This document shows positions 33,582 through 42,668 of a DNA stretch of 64,000 bases, piece by piece; position 1 is the stretch's first letter, and each line of letters starts with the position of its first letter. The position numbers were made by a program, and so were the translations under genes. Source of the DNA: VRUE01 sp033856275 (GTDB lineage: Bacteria > Actinomycetota > Thermoleophilia > Solirubrobacterales > 70-9); assembly GCA_033856275.1 (NCBI GenBank), contig JAWVFJ010000045.1, forward strand, positions 1 through 64,000, given 5' to 3'. The notes below the pieces were generated by a model. That model was not told where the DNA came from and did no database searches. It saw nothing but the letters and a program-made list of their open reading frames with translations.

Positions 33582-34796
33582 GTGTCATTTGCCGATCTCG
33601 GCATCTCCAAAGACGTGGTGCGCGCGCTCGCCAAGCGCGACATCACTCAACCGTTCCCCGTCCAGCAACTGGTCGTCCGCGACGCCCTCGCAGGCCATGA
33701 TCTGCTCGTTCAGTCACCGACTGGTTCGGGCAAGACCCTCGCCTTCGGCATTCCGCTGATCGACCGGATCGAGCCCGCCAGCAAGGGCCTCTCCGCCCTG
33801 GTGCTGGCGCCCACCCGCGAGCTGGCCAGTCAGATCGTCGACGAGCTGAGCTCGATCGCCCGCTCCCGCAACCTGCACATCGCCGCCGTCTACGGTGGCG
33901 TCGGCTTCGGCCCACAGGTCAAGGCTGCGCAGCGCGCCGACATCATCGTCGCCACCCCGGGCCGGCTCGAGGATTTGATCGCGCGCGGCGCGATCAACCT
34001 CAAGAGCGTTCGCATGCTCGTCCTCGACGAGGCCGACCGAATGCTCGACATGGGCTTCAAGCCGGCGGTGAGTCGCATCGTCGCCCACACGCCGGGGCAG
34101 CGCCAGACCCTCTTCTTCTCGGCGACGCTCGAGGGAGCGACCGGCAAGCTCGCCTCGGCCTACACCCGCGATCCGCGCCACCACACCCATGCAGCGCCAG
34201 AGCGCAGCAAGGCCGAGATCGAACACCGCTTCGTCCACGTCGACTCCCAGGCAGCCAAGCTCGACCATCTGGCCGGTGCGCTGGGTGGGCCCGACGGCGG
34301 CCGCACCCTGGTCTTCGTCCGCACCAAGCGCGGCGCCGACCGGCTGGTCAAGCGCCTGCGCAGTCGTGAACTCGAGGCAGTCGCGATGCACGGCGACAAG
34401 AGTCAGGGCCAGCGCGAACGGGCGCTCGCCCGCTTCGAGCGCGGCGACGTCGAAGTCCTGGTCGCCACCGACGTGGCCGCCCGTGGCATCGACGTCGCCG
34501 ATATCGCCCACGTGATCAATTTCGACGCCCCCGGCGACCGCGATTCCTACGTGCACCGGGTCGGTCGCACCGGTCGCGCCGGACGGCGGGGCGCCGGCAC
34601 CAGCTTCGTGCTCACCGAACAGGCGGCCGAGATGCGCCGAATCGCCCGTGAGCTCGACCTGATCCGCGAGTTCGACCAGAGCCTCGGGCACGTTACGAAG
34701 TCCGAGCCTTCCTCCAACGGCAAGCCCGCTGCGAACCGCAAGCCCGCTGCTGGGCAACGGTCGCGACGGCGTCGCCGTCGCAAGGTGCCCGCATGA
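33582..34796 (+). CDS. DEAD-box ATP-dependent RNA helicase
   Basis: 404 residues with all helicase motifs: Q motif (F17-like FADLGIS and FPVQQ), I SPTGSGKT, Ia PTRELA, Ib TPGR, II DEAD, III SAT, IV-V VFVRTK and ATDVAARGID, VI HRVGRTGRAGR. Basic C-terminal tail. Unwinds RNA, likely in ribosome assembly or cold adaptation. GTG at 33582 with AAGGAG upstream is preferred over the earlier ATG at 33516, which lies 5' of the leader hairpin. Stop overlaps the next gene as ATGA. Confidence 0.93.
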   Translation: MSFADLGISKDVVRALAKRDITQPFPVQQLVVRDALAGHDLLVQSPTGSGKTLAFGIPLIDRIEPASKGLSALVLAPTRELASQIVDELSSIARSRNLHIAAVYGGVGFGPQVKAAQRADIIVATPGRLEDLIARGAINLKSVRMLVLDEADRMLDMGFKPAVSRIVAHTPGQRQTLFFSATLEGATGKLASAYTRDPRHHTHAAPERSKAEIEHRFVHVDSQAAKLDHLAGALGGPDGGRTLVFVRTKRGADRLVKRLRSRELEAVAMHGDKSQGQRERALARFERGDVEVLVATDVAARGIDVADIAHVINFDAPGDRDSYVHRVGRTGRAGRRGAGTSFVLTEQAAEMRRIARELDLIREFDQSLGHVTKSEPSSNGKPAANRKPAAGQRSRRRRRRKVPA

Positions 34797-35191
34797 GTGG
34801 CGTGCAAAGCCTGGCGGAGAAGTGGACCTGTGAGGGCTGTGGTGTCAGCGCCAGTCGCATCGACGGCGAGTCCGTGCCGCTGCCCGACACTTGGGCGAAC
34901 TCCGCTGAGGGCCTCTTCTGCCTGGTTTGCCGGCGGCAACGCGCCGCCGAGGCGGCGCTGGACGGGGCGCCCAGCGACAGCCCCGTCGCGGCGCGGGCAA
35001 AATTGCGCCGGGCTGCCCTGATCGAGTTTGAGGTCAGTCGCACTCCCGACCACGCCGACGGGATCATCGCGAGGGCCTGCCGGACGTCGGTCTCCGCGGT
35101 CACCAGGGCGCGCCGTCGTCTCGAGCTCCCCGATCCGCCACCGCCGTCGAAAGCGTCGCGAGCTAAGCATCGTGCCGCCGCCAGCCGATAA
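34793..35191 (+). CDS. Zinc-ribbon / HTH-like hypothetical protein
   Basis: 132 residues. Two CxxC pairs (TCEGCGV and FCLVCRR) spaced about 31 residues form a likely zinc ribbon; a helix-turn-helix-like region (ACRTSVSAVTRARRRL) follows, then a basic tail. Probably nucleic-acid binding. Its ATG overlaps the helicase stop, so it is made together with the helicase and may work with it. Confidence 0.7.
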   Translation: MSGVQSLAEKWTCEGCGVSASRIDGESVPLPDTWANSAEGLFCLVCRRQRAAEAALDGAPSDSPVAARAKLRRAALIEFEVSRTPDHADGIIARACRTSVSAVTRARRRLELPDPPPPSKASRAKHRAAASR

Positions 35192-35212
35192 GGGAACCGT
35201 GGCGGCGTTAGC

Positions 35213-36079
35213 GTGCAGATAGGGATCGGACTCGCCGTTGCGGCGGCGCTGTTGACGAACCTCGCTTCGCTGCTCAAGCACCGCGGCTGCCATCGCGCTG
35301 CTCCGGTCCGCATCGCCGAACCACTGCGCAGCGCCCGCAACCTGGCTTCCTCGCCGTGGTTTGCCGCCGGCTGGGGAGTCGCGGTCGTGGCTTGGCTGAT
35401 CCACATCGCCGCCCTCTCGCTGGCGCCGATCTCGATCGTCCAGGCTGTGCTCGCCGGTGGCGCCGTCACCCTCGCGGTGATGGCGCAGCGCCTCTTCGGC
35501 GACGCGGTCGAGCGACGTCAGTGGTTCGCCCTGCTGCTCGGCGGTACCGGCCTGGCGCTGCTCGTCCTCACGGTCCCCCACTTCACCGGCAACCATTCCG
35601 GCTTCGAGGTCGGCGCCATGCTCGGCTTCGAGGGTGGCCTGGCGCTGCTCGCATCGAGCCTGGCGTTGGGCCACCGCTCGGAGCGACTGGCCGACCACGG
35701 CGAGGTCGTGCTCGCCGCCCTCGCCGGGATCCTCTTCGCCCTCGCCGGGGTCGCGATCAAGGGGTTGACCGGCGCCGGAGAGATCTCAATTGCGGTCCTC
35801 GCCCCTTGGGTCGCGCTGATCGCCGTCAGCGGCATCGGCGCCCAGTACGCCGCGGCCGCCGCGCTTCAACGTGGCGGCGCGATCGAGACGATCGGGCTGA
35901 TCGGCCTCGTCGCCAACGCGGCGCAGATCGCTGGCGGAGTCCTCGTCTTCGGCGACCCACTCTCGTCGAGCCCACTCGGGCTGGCCCTGCAGGCGAGCGC
36001 CTTCCTGATGGTCTGCGCCTCCGCGCTGCTCATTCCCGCCCGGCGGGGCGGGACACAGCCGCTTCCGGCCGCGCTCTAG
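35213..36079 (+). CDS. DMT/EamA-type membrane transporter
   Basis: 288 residues with about nine to ten hydrophobic segments in two halves, as in the drug/metabolite and NIPA-like transporter superfamily; APISIVQAVLAGGAVTLAVM is typical of the first-half TM3-TM4 hairpin. Substrate unknown. GTG or TTG-type start at 35213, 21 bases after the zinc-ribbon gene, so likely in the same operon. Confidence 0.75.
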   Translation: MQIGIGLAVAAALLTNLASLLKHRGCHRAAPVRIAEPLRSARNLASSPWFAAGWGVAVVAWLIHIAALSLAPISIVQAVLAGGAVTLAVMAQRLFGDAVERRQWFALLLGGTGLALLVLTVPHFTGNHSGFEVGAMLGFEGGLALLASSLALGHRSERLADHGEVVLAALAGILFALAGVAIKGLTGAGEISIAVLAPWVALIAVSGIGAQYAAAAALQRGGAIETIGLIGLVANAAQIAGGVLVFGDPLSSSPLGLALQASAFLMVCASALLIPARRGGTQPLPAAL

Positions 36080-36154
36080 CAAACAGCGGCGGCGCGGCGG
36101 GCCCCAGTTGCCCACCGCGCCGCGCTTGCTAGGCGTCCTTCTACCGCCGCCCGT

Positions 36155-39013
36155 TTAGCAGCCGCTCACCTTGAGCGGCAAGTGATTGTTCTTGACCTTC
36201 TTGCCGTTCTGTCCTTTCAGGCTCATCACCGAGGACAGCGGGCCTTTGCAGAGATTCCTGGAGTTGACCAGGAGCCCCTTTTTCTTACCGCCTTCCATGC
36301 GCAGGATGAACTTGCTTACCGGCACGTCGGGCGTGTTGTTGAACACGGTCTTGATCCCTCCGTTCTTGGAGGTGATCACGCCGCGTAGTTGGATGTTCAC
36401 CTGACCGCGCAGGTCGACCAGCAGGTCCGGCAATTCATGATTGGAGGAGACCAGGTAAACCGGTCCCTTCAGCGCCTTGCCGAGCAGCGGGCTCTTTGCC
36501 TGTGCGTGTCCGTAGACAGCCGCCTTCGGGCACGTCTGGGAGGCCAGCTGCGGCCTCGTGCAGACGGTCCTGATGTTGCCCTGGTCGAGGAACAGCGCGT
36601 GCGGCAGTGCCAGCGCGCTGCGCAACACGTTGGCGTCTTTGGCATTGCCTTCCAGGGTCGCCCGCAGTTGCGGGTGCTTGCCGCGGGTGGTCGTGTCCGG
36701 CCCGCCAAACAGACGGGTGTGCAGCTTCGGCTTGAAGCCGAGCCCTTTGCAGCCGGTTGCCTTGAAGGGCGAGGAGACCGGGTAGGAGCTCCACGCCGCC
36801 GGGTTGACCGGGTTGGCGCCGCCACCGTTGATGGTGCCGGTGGTGGCCTGGGCGGCACAGTTCGTCGGGTTGTGCATGAACTTCTTGCGGTCGACGTTGA
36901 CGTCGATCGAGCGGATGTCCAGCTTGACCCCTCCGAACACGTCGGGGATCGGATCTGAGACCGCGTGGACCTGTGCGGTTTCCGGGTTGACGAACAGAGC
37001 GACCCGGACCACGACGGCGCCGAGGTCGAACGGTCCCGCAATGGCCGGCGTGACAGTCACCAGCGAGAGCGGAGCGCCCTTGTACGGCCCGGCAAGGAAG
37101 GCCTTGCCGCCGATCGTGATCGGACTCGATCCAGTTCCGCTCCGGGTCGATGCGGTGCCGATCTGGCTCGAGCTGGGACAACTCGAGTTGGCCTGCTCGG
37201 CGACGCCACTACTCGCCTCGGCCGCCGCGATCTCGCCCTCTGAGCAGTACGGGATCCCGGTCAGGTTGCCCGCGTGTCCCTTCGGCAGGGTCACGTCGAC
37301 CCGCTTGACCTCCTGCTGACCATCGGTGCGACCGATGTTGACCCGGAACGGGCTGTAGGCGTTTGCTTTCTCGCTATCCGATTTGGCCGTGTAGGTCGGG
37401 ACGAACGGACGCCCGGCCAGCGTCGTCGGGCAGCTGCCGCCATTAGGTGCGGCGGTTGGCGTGAACGCGCTCGACGGGGTCTTCGTGGATTTCGGCGTCG
37501 ACCACGGTTCCATCACGCTCGTCGTGGTTGCCGCCGAACAGGTGGGCGGGCTGCTCAGCACGCCTTTGGCGTCGTCGAGGTGGATTTTCACCGAGGTGAA
37601 CGGCACCTGCGGCGTCTCCGCAAACGTCGTCGTCAGCTGACCCGTTTTCGGGTTGGCTTTGGTATTGCCGATCAGGCGAGCCGAGATTCCGTACTGGGCC
37701 GACTCGGCCACGACGAAGATGCGGAACTCTTCGCCGGACTCGGGATTGCGACTGAGCTGCTGGCCGAGGTAGGCCGTGCCTTTCAGCGCCCCCGCGGGCA
37801 GCGGCGGCGTCTCGACTTCCACCGATCCGATTCGCGATGGCGCAGGGCAGTTCACCGGGTTGCGGGTGCCCTTGCCGAACTGCGCGTTGGTGCACGACTG
37901 CAGGCCGTTGGCCGCGGAGGGATTTAGTCCCATCCCCGCCGGCAGGGTGATGCTGGCGTTACGCAAGTGCGATTGGCTCTGTTCGTCCGCCGGTTTAAAC
38001 GGCAGGGTGGTCTCGATCGTCGGCGTCGCTGGCGAATCGACCTGTGTCGTGCCGGGGGAGACGACGAGTCCTGGTTCGAAGGGCACGCTCGCGCATTTGG
38101 TCTGGGTCAGGCCTTCCGGTAGGGACAGGTCGGACCCGAACGGGGTCGCGCTCGCGGGGAAGTCGGCTTCGGGCAAAGCAACCGACTCCGCCCGCAGGAA
38201 CGTCGTGTAGATGCCCTCGTACGGGGGCAACTGGGAGCTGAAGCATGTGGTCGGGTTGGTGATGTAAGTGCCGTCGCTCCCTTCGGTGGTTTTGTTGCCG
38301 AAGTTCACCAAGCGGCTCTTCCAGCTTCGAGTGCCGGGGTTGGGCGTCGGCAGGTGAATCGTGAAGCTCTCGTGGTAGTCGCCCTCCCAGGCGACTTCGG
38401 TGTTGAGGTAGACGATTTTTTTGGCGCCTGGCCCACCGATTTTGAAGCCGAATTTGGCTGGTTCGCCGAAGTCCGGGACCATGTTGTAGAGGGGCACCTG
38501 GGTGACACCCGGGATGGGCGCGACTTCGGCTCCGTTTGCTATGACCTTGAGAGTCAGGCGCTCTTCGCCGACCTGGCTCGAAGACGGGCAGCCGGGAAGT
38601 TCGGTCGGACCAACCGGGGTGTCGAACTCCGCCTGCGTGCAACGAGTGGCTGTCGCTTGCGGATTGACGGTCAGGCCGGGCGGAAGATCCACGCGAATCG
38701 TTTTCACTGGCCCGATTGGGCGGAATGCAAAGACGCCTGGAGAAACTTCAAATTCTTCCTGCTTGACGATGTACTGCGTGAAGCCGATCGGCGGGTGGCC
38801 GGCGGCCACTCGGAAGAACCTGGTAACCGGGTCTTCCGGCTTGCACTGGTTCCCGATCGGATCTTCGGTACAGACACCGGCCTGCCAACCATCGTTGACA
38901 GTCGGTGGGTCGTGCTGCGGTTCGATGATGTCTCCGGTGTCGGCCTGTGCAACCGACACCGCAGCTACAAGCCACAGGGCCATCACCGCGCAAGCGATCA
39001 AGCGCCTAACCAT
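36155..39013 (-). CDS. Very large secreted repeat-containing protein
   Basis: 952 residues. Signal peptide (MVRRLIACAVMALWLVAAVS, cleaved after VAQA). The mature protein is built of several similar units, each with a motif of the type CPSSSQVGEERL, CPAPSRIGSVEVETPPL, CPSSSQIGTAS and CPKAAVYGHAQAKSPLL followed by GxAYLGQ/GPVYLVSS-like strands, and paired Cys (NPTNC, TTCFSSQ). No catalytic motif recognised. It looks like a cell-surface or extracellular structural protein of a kind frequent in Thermoleophilia. ATG at 39013 chosen: GAGGAGAG lies five bases upstream. It ends KVSGC. Confidence 0.8.
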   Translation of the reverse strand: MVRRLIACAVMALWLVAAVSVAQADTGDIIEPQHDPPTVNDGWQAGVCTEDPIGNQCKPEDPVTRFFRVAAGHPPIGFTQYIVKQEEFEVSPGVFAFRPIGPVKTIRVDLPPGLTVNPQATATRCTQAEFDTPVGPTELPGCPSSSQVGEERLTLKVIANGAEVAPIPGVTQVPLYNMVPDFGEPAKFGFKIGGPGAKKIVYLNTEVAWEGDYHESFTIHLPTPNPGTRSWKSRLVNFGNKTTEGSDGTYITNPTTCFSSQLPPYEGIYTTFLRAESVALPEADFPASATPFGSDLSLPEGLTQTKCASVPFEPGLVVSPGTTQVDSPATPTIETTLPFKPADEQSQSHLRNASITLPAGMGLNPSAANGLQSCTNAQFGKGTRNPVNCPAPSRIGSVEVETPPLPAGALKGTAYLGQQLSRNPESGEEFRIFVVAESAQYGISARLIGNTKANPKTGQLTTTFAETPQVPFTSVKIHLDDAKGVLSSPPTCSAATTTSVMEPWSTPKSTKTPSSAFTPTAAPNGGSCPTTLAGRPFVPTYTAKSDSEKANAYSPFRVNIGRTDGQQEVKRVDVTLPKGHAGNLTGIPYCSEGEIAAAEASSGVAEQANSSCPSSSQIGTASTRSGTGSSPITIGGKAFLAGPYKGAPLSLVTVTPAIAGPFDLGAVVVRVALFVNPETAQVHAVSDPIPDVFGGVKLDIRSIDVNVDRKKFMHNPTNCAAQATTGTINGGGANPVNPAAWSSYPVSSPFKATGCKGLGFKPKLHTRLFGGPDTTTRGKHPQLRATLEGNAKDANVLRSALALPHALFLDQGNIRTVCTRPQLASQTCPKAAVYGHAQAKSPLLGKALKGPVYLVSSNHELPDLLVDLRGQVNIQLRGVITSKNGGIKTVFNNTPDVPVSKFILRMEGGKKKGLLVNSRNLCKGPLSSVMSLKGQNGKKVKNNHLPLKVSGC

Positions 39014-39228
39014 TCGTCTCTCCTCATTCGCATTGACGTAAACCCAGTCCCTGCGCATGGCGCTAAATCTCTCCGCGCCTTCTACGGTACCGATCCGTAC
39101 CCGTCGGCTTCAAGGGGGCAAACCCGCAGAAACAATGTCAATGACATCAATCGGTGTCATCATCACCATTCAATCGGCTTCAACAAGCCATCGCGGGTTC
39201 GTCGGGTAACAATAGGATTCCCCTTGCG
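39014..39228. other. Divergent intergenic region
   Basis: 215 bases between the secreted-protein gene and the SRPBCC-like gene. Contains ATGTCAATGACAT (a 13-base dyad near 39135) and a related TGTCATCATC close by, possibly an operator. No gene or RNA seen. Confidence 0.3.
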
Positions 39229-39684
39229 GTGCCGACTCAAACCGAACATCTGCCTCATGTGGACGAGCACTCGGTGGTGATTGAGGCAGATCCCGATGTC
39301 GCTTGGGACGCTTTGCTGCGGGTTACCGAGGGGTCGTTTGCTCCGGCGGGCCGCGCTTCCCGTCTGCTTGGCTGCGCCGATGTGGCGGCTTCGGGGCCGC
39401 GTCCCCTTGCTTCCGGCTCGACGCTGCCGGGCTTTCACGTCGAGACCGCCGAGCGCCCGCGGGAATTGGCGCTCGTCGGTGGGCACCGGTACTCCGACTA
39501 CGCCTTGATCTTTCGACTCGAGGACGAAGACCAGAGGCGCACCAACCTCCGCGCCGAGACCCGCGCGGCATTTCCGGGGCTCAAGGGCCGCGCCTATCGT
39601 GCCTTGGTGATCGGCACTCGCGGTCACGTGCTCGTCACCCGCCGCCTGCTCGCCAGCGTCAAGCAGCGGGCGGAGGGCGCCTGA
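39229..39684 (+). CDS. SRPBCC-like hypothetical protein
   Basis: 151 residues, probably a START/SRPBCC-fold ligand-binding protein: it opens with EHSVVIEADPDVAWDALLRV, a common N-terminal strand-helix of that fold, and later has HRYSDYALIFRLE. GTG at 39229 (VPTQTEHLPH) chosen; the open frame extends upstream to 39154. No metabolic partner nearby. Confidence 0.55.
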   Translation: MPTQTEHLPHVDEHSVVIEADPDVAWDALLRVTEGSFAPAGRASRLLGCADVAASGPRPLASGSTLPGFHVETAERPRELALVGGHRYSDYALIFRLEDEDQRRTNLRAETRAAFPGLKGRAYRALVIGTRGHVLVTRRLLASVKQRAEGA

Positions 39685-39874
39685 CTTCAGGCGGCTCGAC
39701 CAATCAAGACGATGCCCGCGATCGAGGCGGTGGCAAGCACAACCAGGGCAATATCGGTCCGACGTTCGCTATCTCTCATCCCACTGTTGGAACACGGTCG
39801 CACGGGCGACGATGCTGTCCTGCAGATACTGCCCCTAGACGCTTGCACTCTCGTCCAACGGGTAAAGCCAGCAC

Positions 39875-40726
39875 ATGGCTACTACCGCGACAGATGGATC
39901 CAAGGAGACGAATGAGCGATCGCGTGCGCTAGTGGTCGCCAACGAAGCAGTGGTTGGCGCCGAGCTGAGGAACAGACTTCTTCGCCAGCTCGGAGGCGGT
40001 ATTGACGAGGTCTTTGTCGTCGCCCCAGCAATAACCGATTCCGGCCTCAAGCACATGCTGGGAGACGTGGATGGGGCGATCGAACCGGCTGAGGAACGGC
40101 TGCGGAGCACCCTCGCGGAGTTGCGCGACGCCGGCATTCCCGCTGAGGGCGAGGTCGGCGACTCGGATCCGCTTCTAGCGATTCAGGACGAGCTGCTCAA
40201 GTTCCACCCCGATCAGATCATCGTCGTCGGCCACCGCGACCAGGACGGCGCCTTCGCCGAGAAGGGTCTGCTCGAGCAGGCCGAACGTGATCTCGAGATG
40301 CCGGTTACCGAACTGGTGGTCGACGAAGCGACCGAGCCTCACGTCATCGACGTCGAGCAGACGAAAGCGGGGGCTGGTCGCAGGCGCGGCTGGCGTCCAT
40401 CCGGGAACTGGCCTCCGCTGAGCACCCGCGACATGATTGGCATCGTCGTTGCCGTGGTCGGGACCCTGCTGCTCGGCATCCTCGCCGCCAAGGCGGTCGG
40501 CGACGCGAACGGCCACGACCTTGAGGAAGGTCGCCTAGGTGCGACCGCCGCCGCGACGGTTCTGATCGCGACCGCGATGGCCCTGCTCAATCTCGCCCAC
40601 GTCGTCGGCCTCTTTCTCTTCCAGAGCGTTGGCTACGAGGGCATATGGAGTCGCTTTCTAGCCCGCATCAGCCTCTTCGGCACCCTGATCGCCGTCCTTG
40701 CAGCCGTGATCTTGGTATCCGTTTAG
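39875..40726 (+). CDS. USP-like domain protein with C-terminal membrane segments
   Basis: 283 residues. Residues about 15-150 resemble a universal-stress-protein/Rossmann-like fold (RALVVANEAVVGAELRNRLL, HPDQIIVVGHRDQDG, MPVTELVVD). Residues 185-283 hold three hydrophobic segments (IGIVVAVVGTLLLGILAAK, TAAATVLIATAMALLNLAHV, ISLFGTLIAVLAAVILVSV). A membrane-tethered stress-sensor-like protein; function unknown. Confidence 0.7.
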   Translation: MATTATDGSKETNERSRALVVANEAVVGAELRNRLLRQLGGGIDEVFVVAPAITDSGLKHMLGDVDGAIEPAEERLRSTLAELRDAGIPAEGEVGDSDPLLAIQDELLKFHPDQIIVVGHRDQDGAFAEKGLLEQAERDLEMPVTELVVDEATEPHVIDVEQTKAGAGRRRGWRPSGNWPPLSTRDMIGIVVAVVGTLLLGILAAKAVGDANGHDLEEGRLGATAAATVLIATAMALLNLAHVVGLFLFQSVGYEGIWSRFLARISLFGTLIAVLAAVILVSV

Positions 40727-40750
40727 CCGCCCGCTTTCCGGTAGCCGCCG

Positions 40751-41065
40751 CTAATCGTCGAGCTTGTCGCGCTTCGGTCCCTCCCAGCGGTCCCCTGCCT
40801 CGGGATCCTGCGAAGGATGTGGTTCGCTCGTGCTTGTGCTCCCAGTTGGAGGATGGGGCTGCTCGCCGAACGGGCGGCCGTCAGGATCGGGTGGGTCACG
40901 CGGGTCCTTCCGCTTCTCATACGGATCCGGCCACTCAGTCGGGTCGGGATCCTCGACTGGGTTTCCCAACACTTTGTGCGGATGGGGATCCTTGGAAAGG
41001 TCGCCGGGTTCGCGGCCGGGCTTCTTGCCCTCGGCATCGCGTGAGTTGGAGCCGTCTCGTTCCAT
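40751..41065 (-). CDS. Small acidic Pro/Asp-rich hypothetical protein
   Basis: About 104 residues, intrinsically disordered, with DPDPTEWPDPYEKRKDPRDP, a sequence type I associate with small conserved proteins in actinobacteria. No signal or membrane segment. Two starts possible (ATG 41065 or 41074); neither has a clear ribosome-binding site. Convergent with the USP-like gene. Confidence 0.45.
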   Translation of the reverse strand: MERDGSNSRDAEGKKPGREPGDLSKDPHPHKVLGNPVEDPDPTEWPDPYEKRKDPRDPPDPDGRPFGEQPHPPTGSTSTSEPHPSQDPEAGDRWEGPKRDKLDD

Positions 41066-41352
41066 CTGGACCATCGATACCCGGTGTCTCGGGCGCAAAA
41101 CGAGGGTGGACAGGACACACTCGCCGAAGCCGGTGTTTCGACGTTCCGAAGAGGCGGGTATGGGGAAGCCGTGCGCCGAGAGATAAAGCCCACGAGGACC
41201 GCGCGACCGCGCCCTGTGCCGTCGCTTGCGCGGACGATCGAAACGATGCGGACGATTCGCGCCCGCACGATCCGTGCCGAGTTCAGTCCGGCGATCGGCA
41301 GAGCTCGCGGCGCCGAGCAAACCTCCTAACTTCGCGACACGGGCCTCTAGAC

Positions 41353-41835
41353 GTGATCGCGGTTGTCGCGGACACCCATTTGCCGAAGGGACGACGGCGG
41401 CTTCCAGAGAGGTGCATCGAGATCCTCGCCTGCGCTGAGTCTGTAATCCATGCTGGGGACCTGACCAGCGCATCCATGCTCGAAGAGCTCAGGACCTTTT
41501 GCACGACCGTTTATGCGGTCCACGGCAATGTCGACGAACCGTCGTTGCGGAAATCGCTGCCGTCCACGCTGGAAATCGAGCACTGCGGACGAACGATCGC
41601 GATGATTCACGACGCGGGCGCGGCGCAAGGCCGGCTTGCCCGACTGCGCTCGCGCTTCCCACACGCCGACGCGGTGGTGTTTGCCCACAGCCACCTTCCC
41701 CTGCATGAAGAGGAGAACGGCTTCCAGATCTTCAACCCGGGCAGCCCGACTGAGCGACGGCGAGCACCGCGGTGCTCGATGGGACTGCTCAGCTGCGAGA
41801 ACGGGCGGCTCGTTTTCGAGCACGTCTGGCTTTGA
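41353..41835 (+). CDS. Calcineurin-like phosphodiesterase (YfcE/MJ0936 type)
   Basis: 160 residues with the small metallophosphoesterase motif set: VVADTHLPKG, HAGDLTS, VHGNVDE, IHDAG and FAHSHLPLHEEENG followed by NPGSPTERR. Binuclear metal site predicted, substrate unknown (cyclic or simple phosphodiesters in characterised relatives). GTG at 41353 chosen because homology starts there; a long upstream open frame is not coding. Its 3' end overlaps the convergent DUF892 gene by 47 bases. Confidence 0.85.
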   Translation: MIAVVADTHLPKGRRRLPERCIEILACAESVIHAGDLTSASMLEELRTFCTTVYAVHGNVDEPSLRKSLPSTLEIEHCGRTIAMIHDAGAAQGRLARLRSRFPHADAVVFAHSHLPLHEEENGFQIFNPGSPTERRRAPRCSMGLLSCENGRLVFEHVWL

Positions 41836-42355
41836 CGGCCCGCTGATTCCGCGGAATCTCCTCGGCGACAACCGACCCCGCCAGTGCCTTGATCTGACTC
41901 TCGAGGAATTTCGCCATGCGTTCCTCCTCGCGCCTGATCCCTTTGGCGAGTTTCGCCGTCTCAGCGTCACCGACTTTCTCCGCCAGGATCTCAATTGCCA
42001 AGTAGGTGGCGATCTCCTCGTGCTCGTTGAAGTACTCGGTCTTGGCGTTCTTCAACATCTTCTCCTGCTCACCGGTGCCGCGCACCGCATGCAGCGGCCC
42101 CTTCGCAGCGGCCATCGCCTTGCCGACGACGGTCTGCGTCTTCTGCCCGCCGCCGCCGAGCCTTTTGATCCGACGCTCGATGTCCTTCGCGTGGCGTTTG
42201 GTCTCGCGCAAATGCTCCTGGAGACGTTTCTTATAAGGCGCCCGCGTCGTCATTGCAATGTGCGCCTGCAGAGCGGTCTCCAGTTCCCGCTCCTTTCCGT
42301 ATGCCTCGCCCAGGTACTGGACCAGCTTCGCGTCACGCTCGTTCAAGTCGGCCAT
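41789..42355 (-). CDS. Ferritin-like DUF892 (YciF-type) protein
   Basis: 188 residues, almost all helix: YLGEAYGKERELETALQAHI, HLRETKRHAKDIERRIKRLG and YFNEHEEIATYLAIEILAEK carry the Glu/His positions of a di-iron four-helix bundle. C-terminus is very basic (KARRARKRAARSRS), suggesting DNA or membrane contact. Stress-related in relatives. ATG at 42355. Confidence 0.8.
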   Translation of the reverse strand: MADLNERDAKLVQYLGEAYGKERELETALQAHIAMTTRAPYKKRLQEHLRETKRHAKDIERRIKRLGGGGQKTQTVVGKAMAAAKGPLHAVRGTGEQEKMLKNAKTEYFNEHEEIATYLAIEILAEKVGDAETAKLAKGIRREEERMAKFLESQIKALAGSVVAEEIPRNQRAVKARRARKRAARSRS

Positions 42356-42668
42356 CGTGCTCCCCAGTTCGTCGGGTCTCGTCTATAGCGGCGTCGGCTA
42401 CCCGAACCACCCCTTCGACGAAACCCGCCCACTCCCGAGAATGCAACAACGCCCAGCACTGGACGGCGTTCAACGGCTCGATAAGTACCCCCAGCGGAAC
42501 ACAAGGCGAACCATGAGGCGCGGATTACAGGCGAGCAGATCTCGCTAGCACGGTAGCGCCATAGCGGCGACTCGTAGTGATCTGCAAATCGCGTTCAGTC
42601 CATGCAGAGCGCCCTCCTCAAGGTGCTCGAGCGGGTGGACGTTTCCTTCGAGGGGCGCGGGAGGCGGT
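42356..42668. other. 313-base stretch without a recognisable gene
   Basis: Between the DUF892 gene and the pseudogene. No tRNA, clear hairpin or conserved frame seen. It belongs to the decayed 42.4-44.2 kb stretch. Confidence 0.4.

Noticed and set aside
40645..41352. Long upstream extension of the small phosphodiesterase
   Set aside because: The product is low-complexity and unrelated to the family; metal-binding motif starts right after the GTG at 41353.
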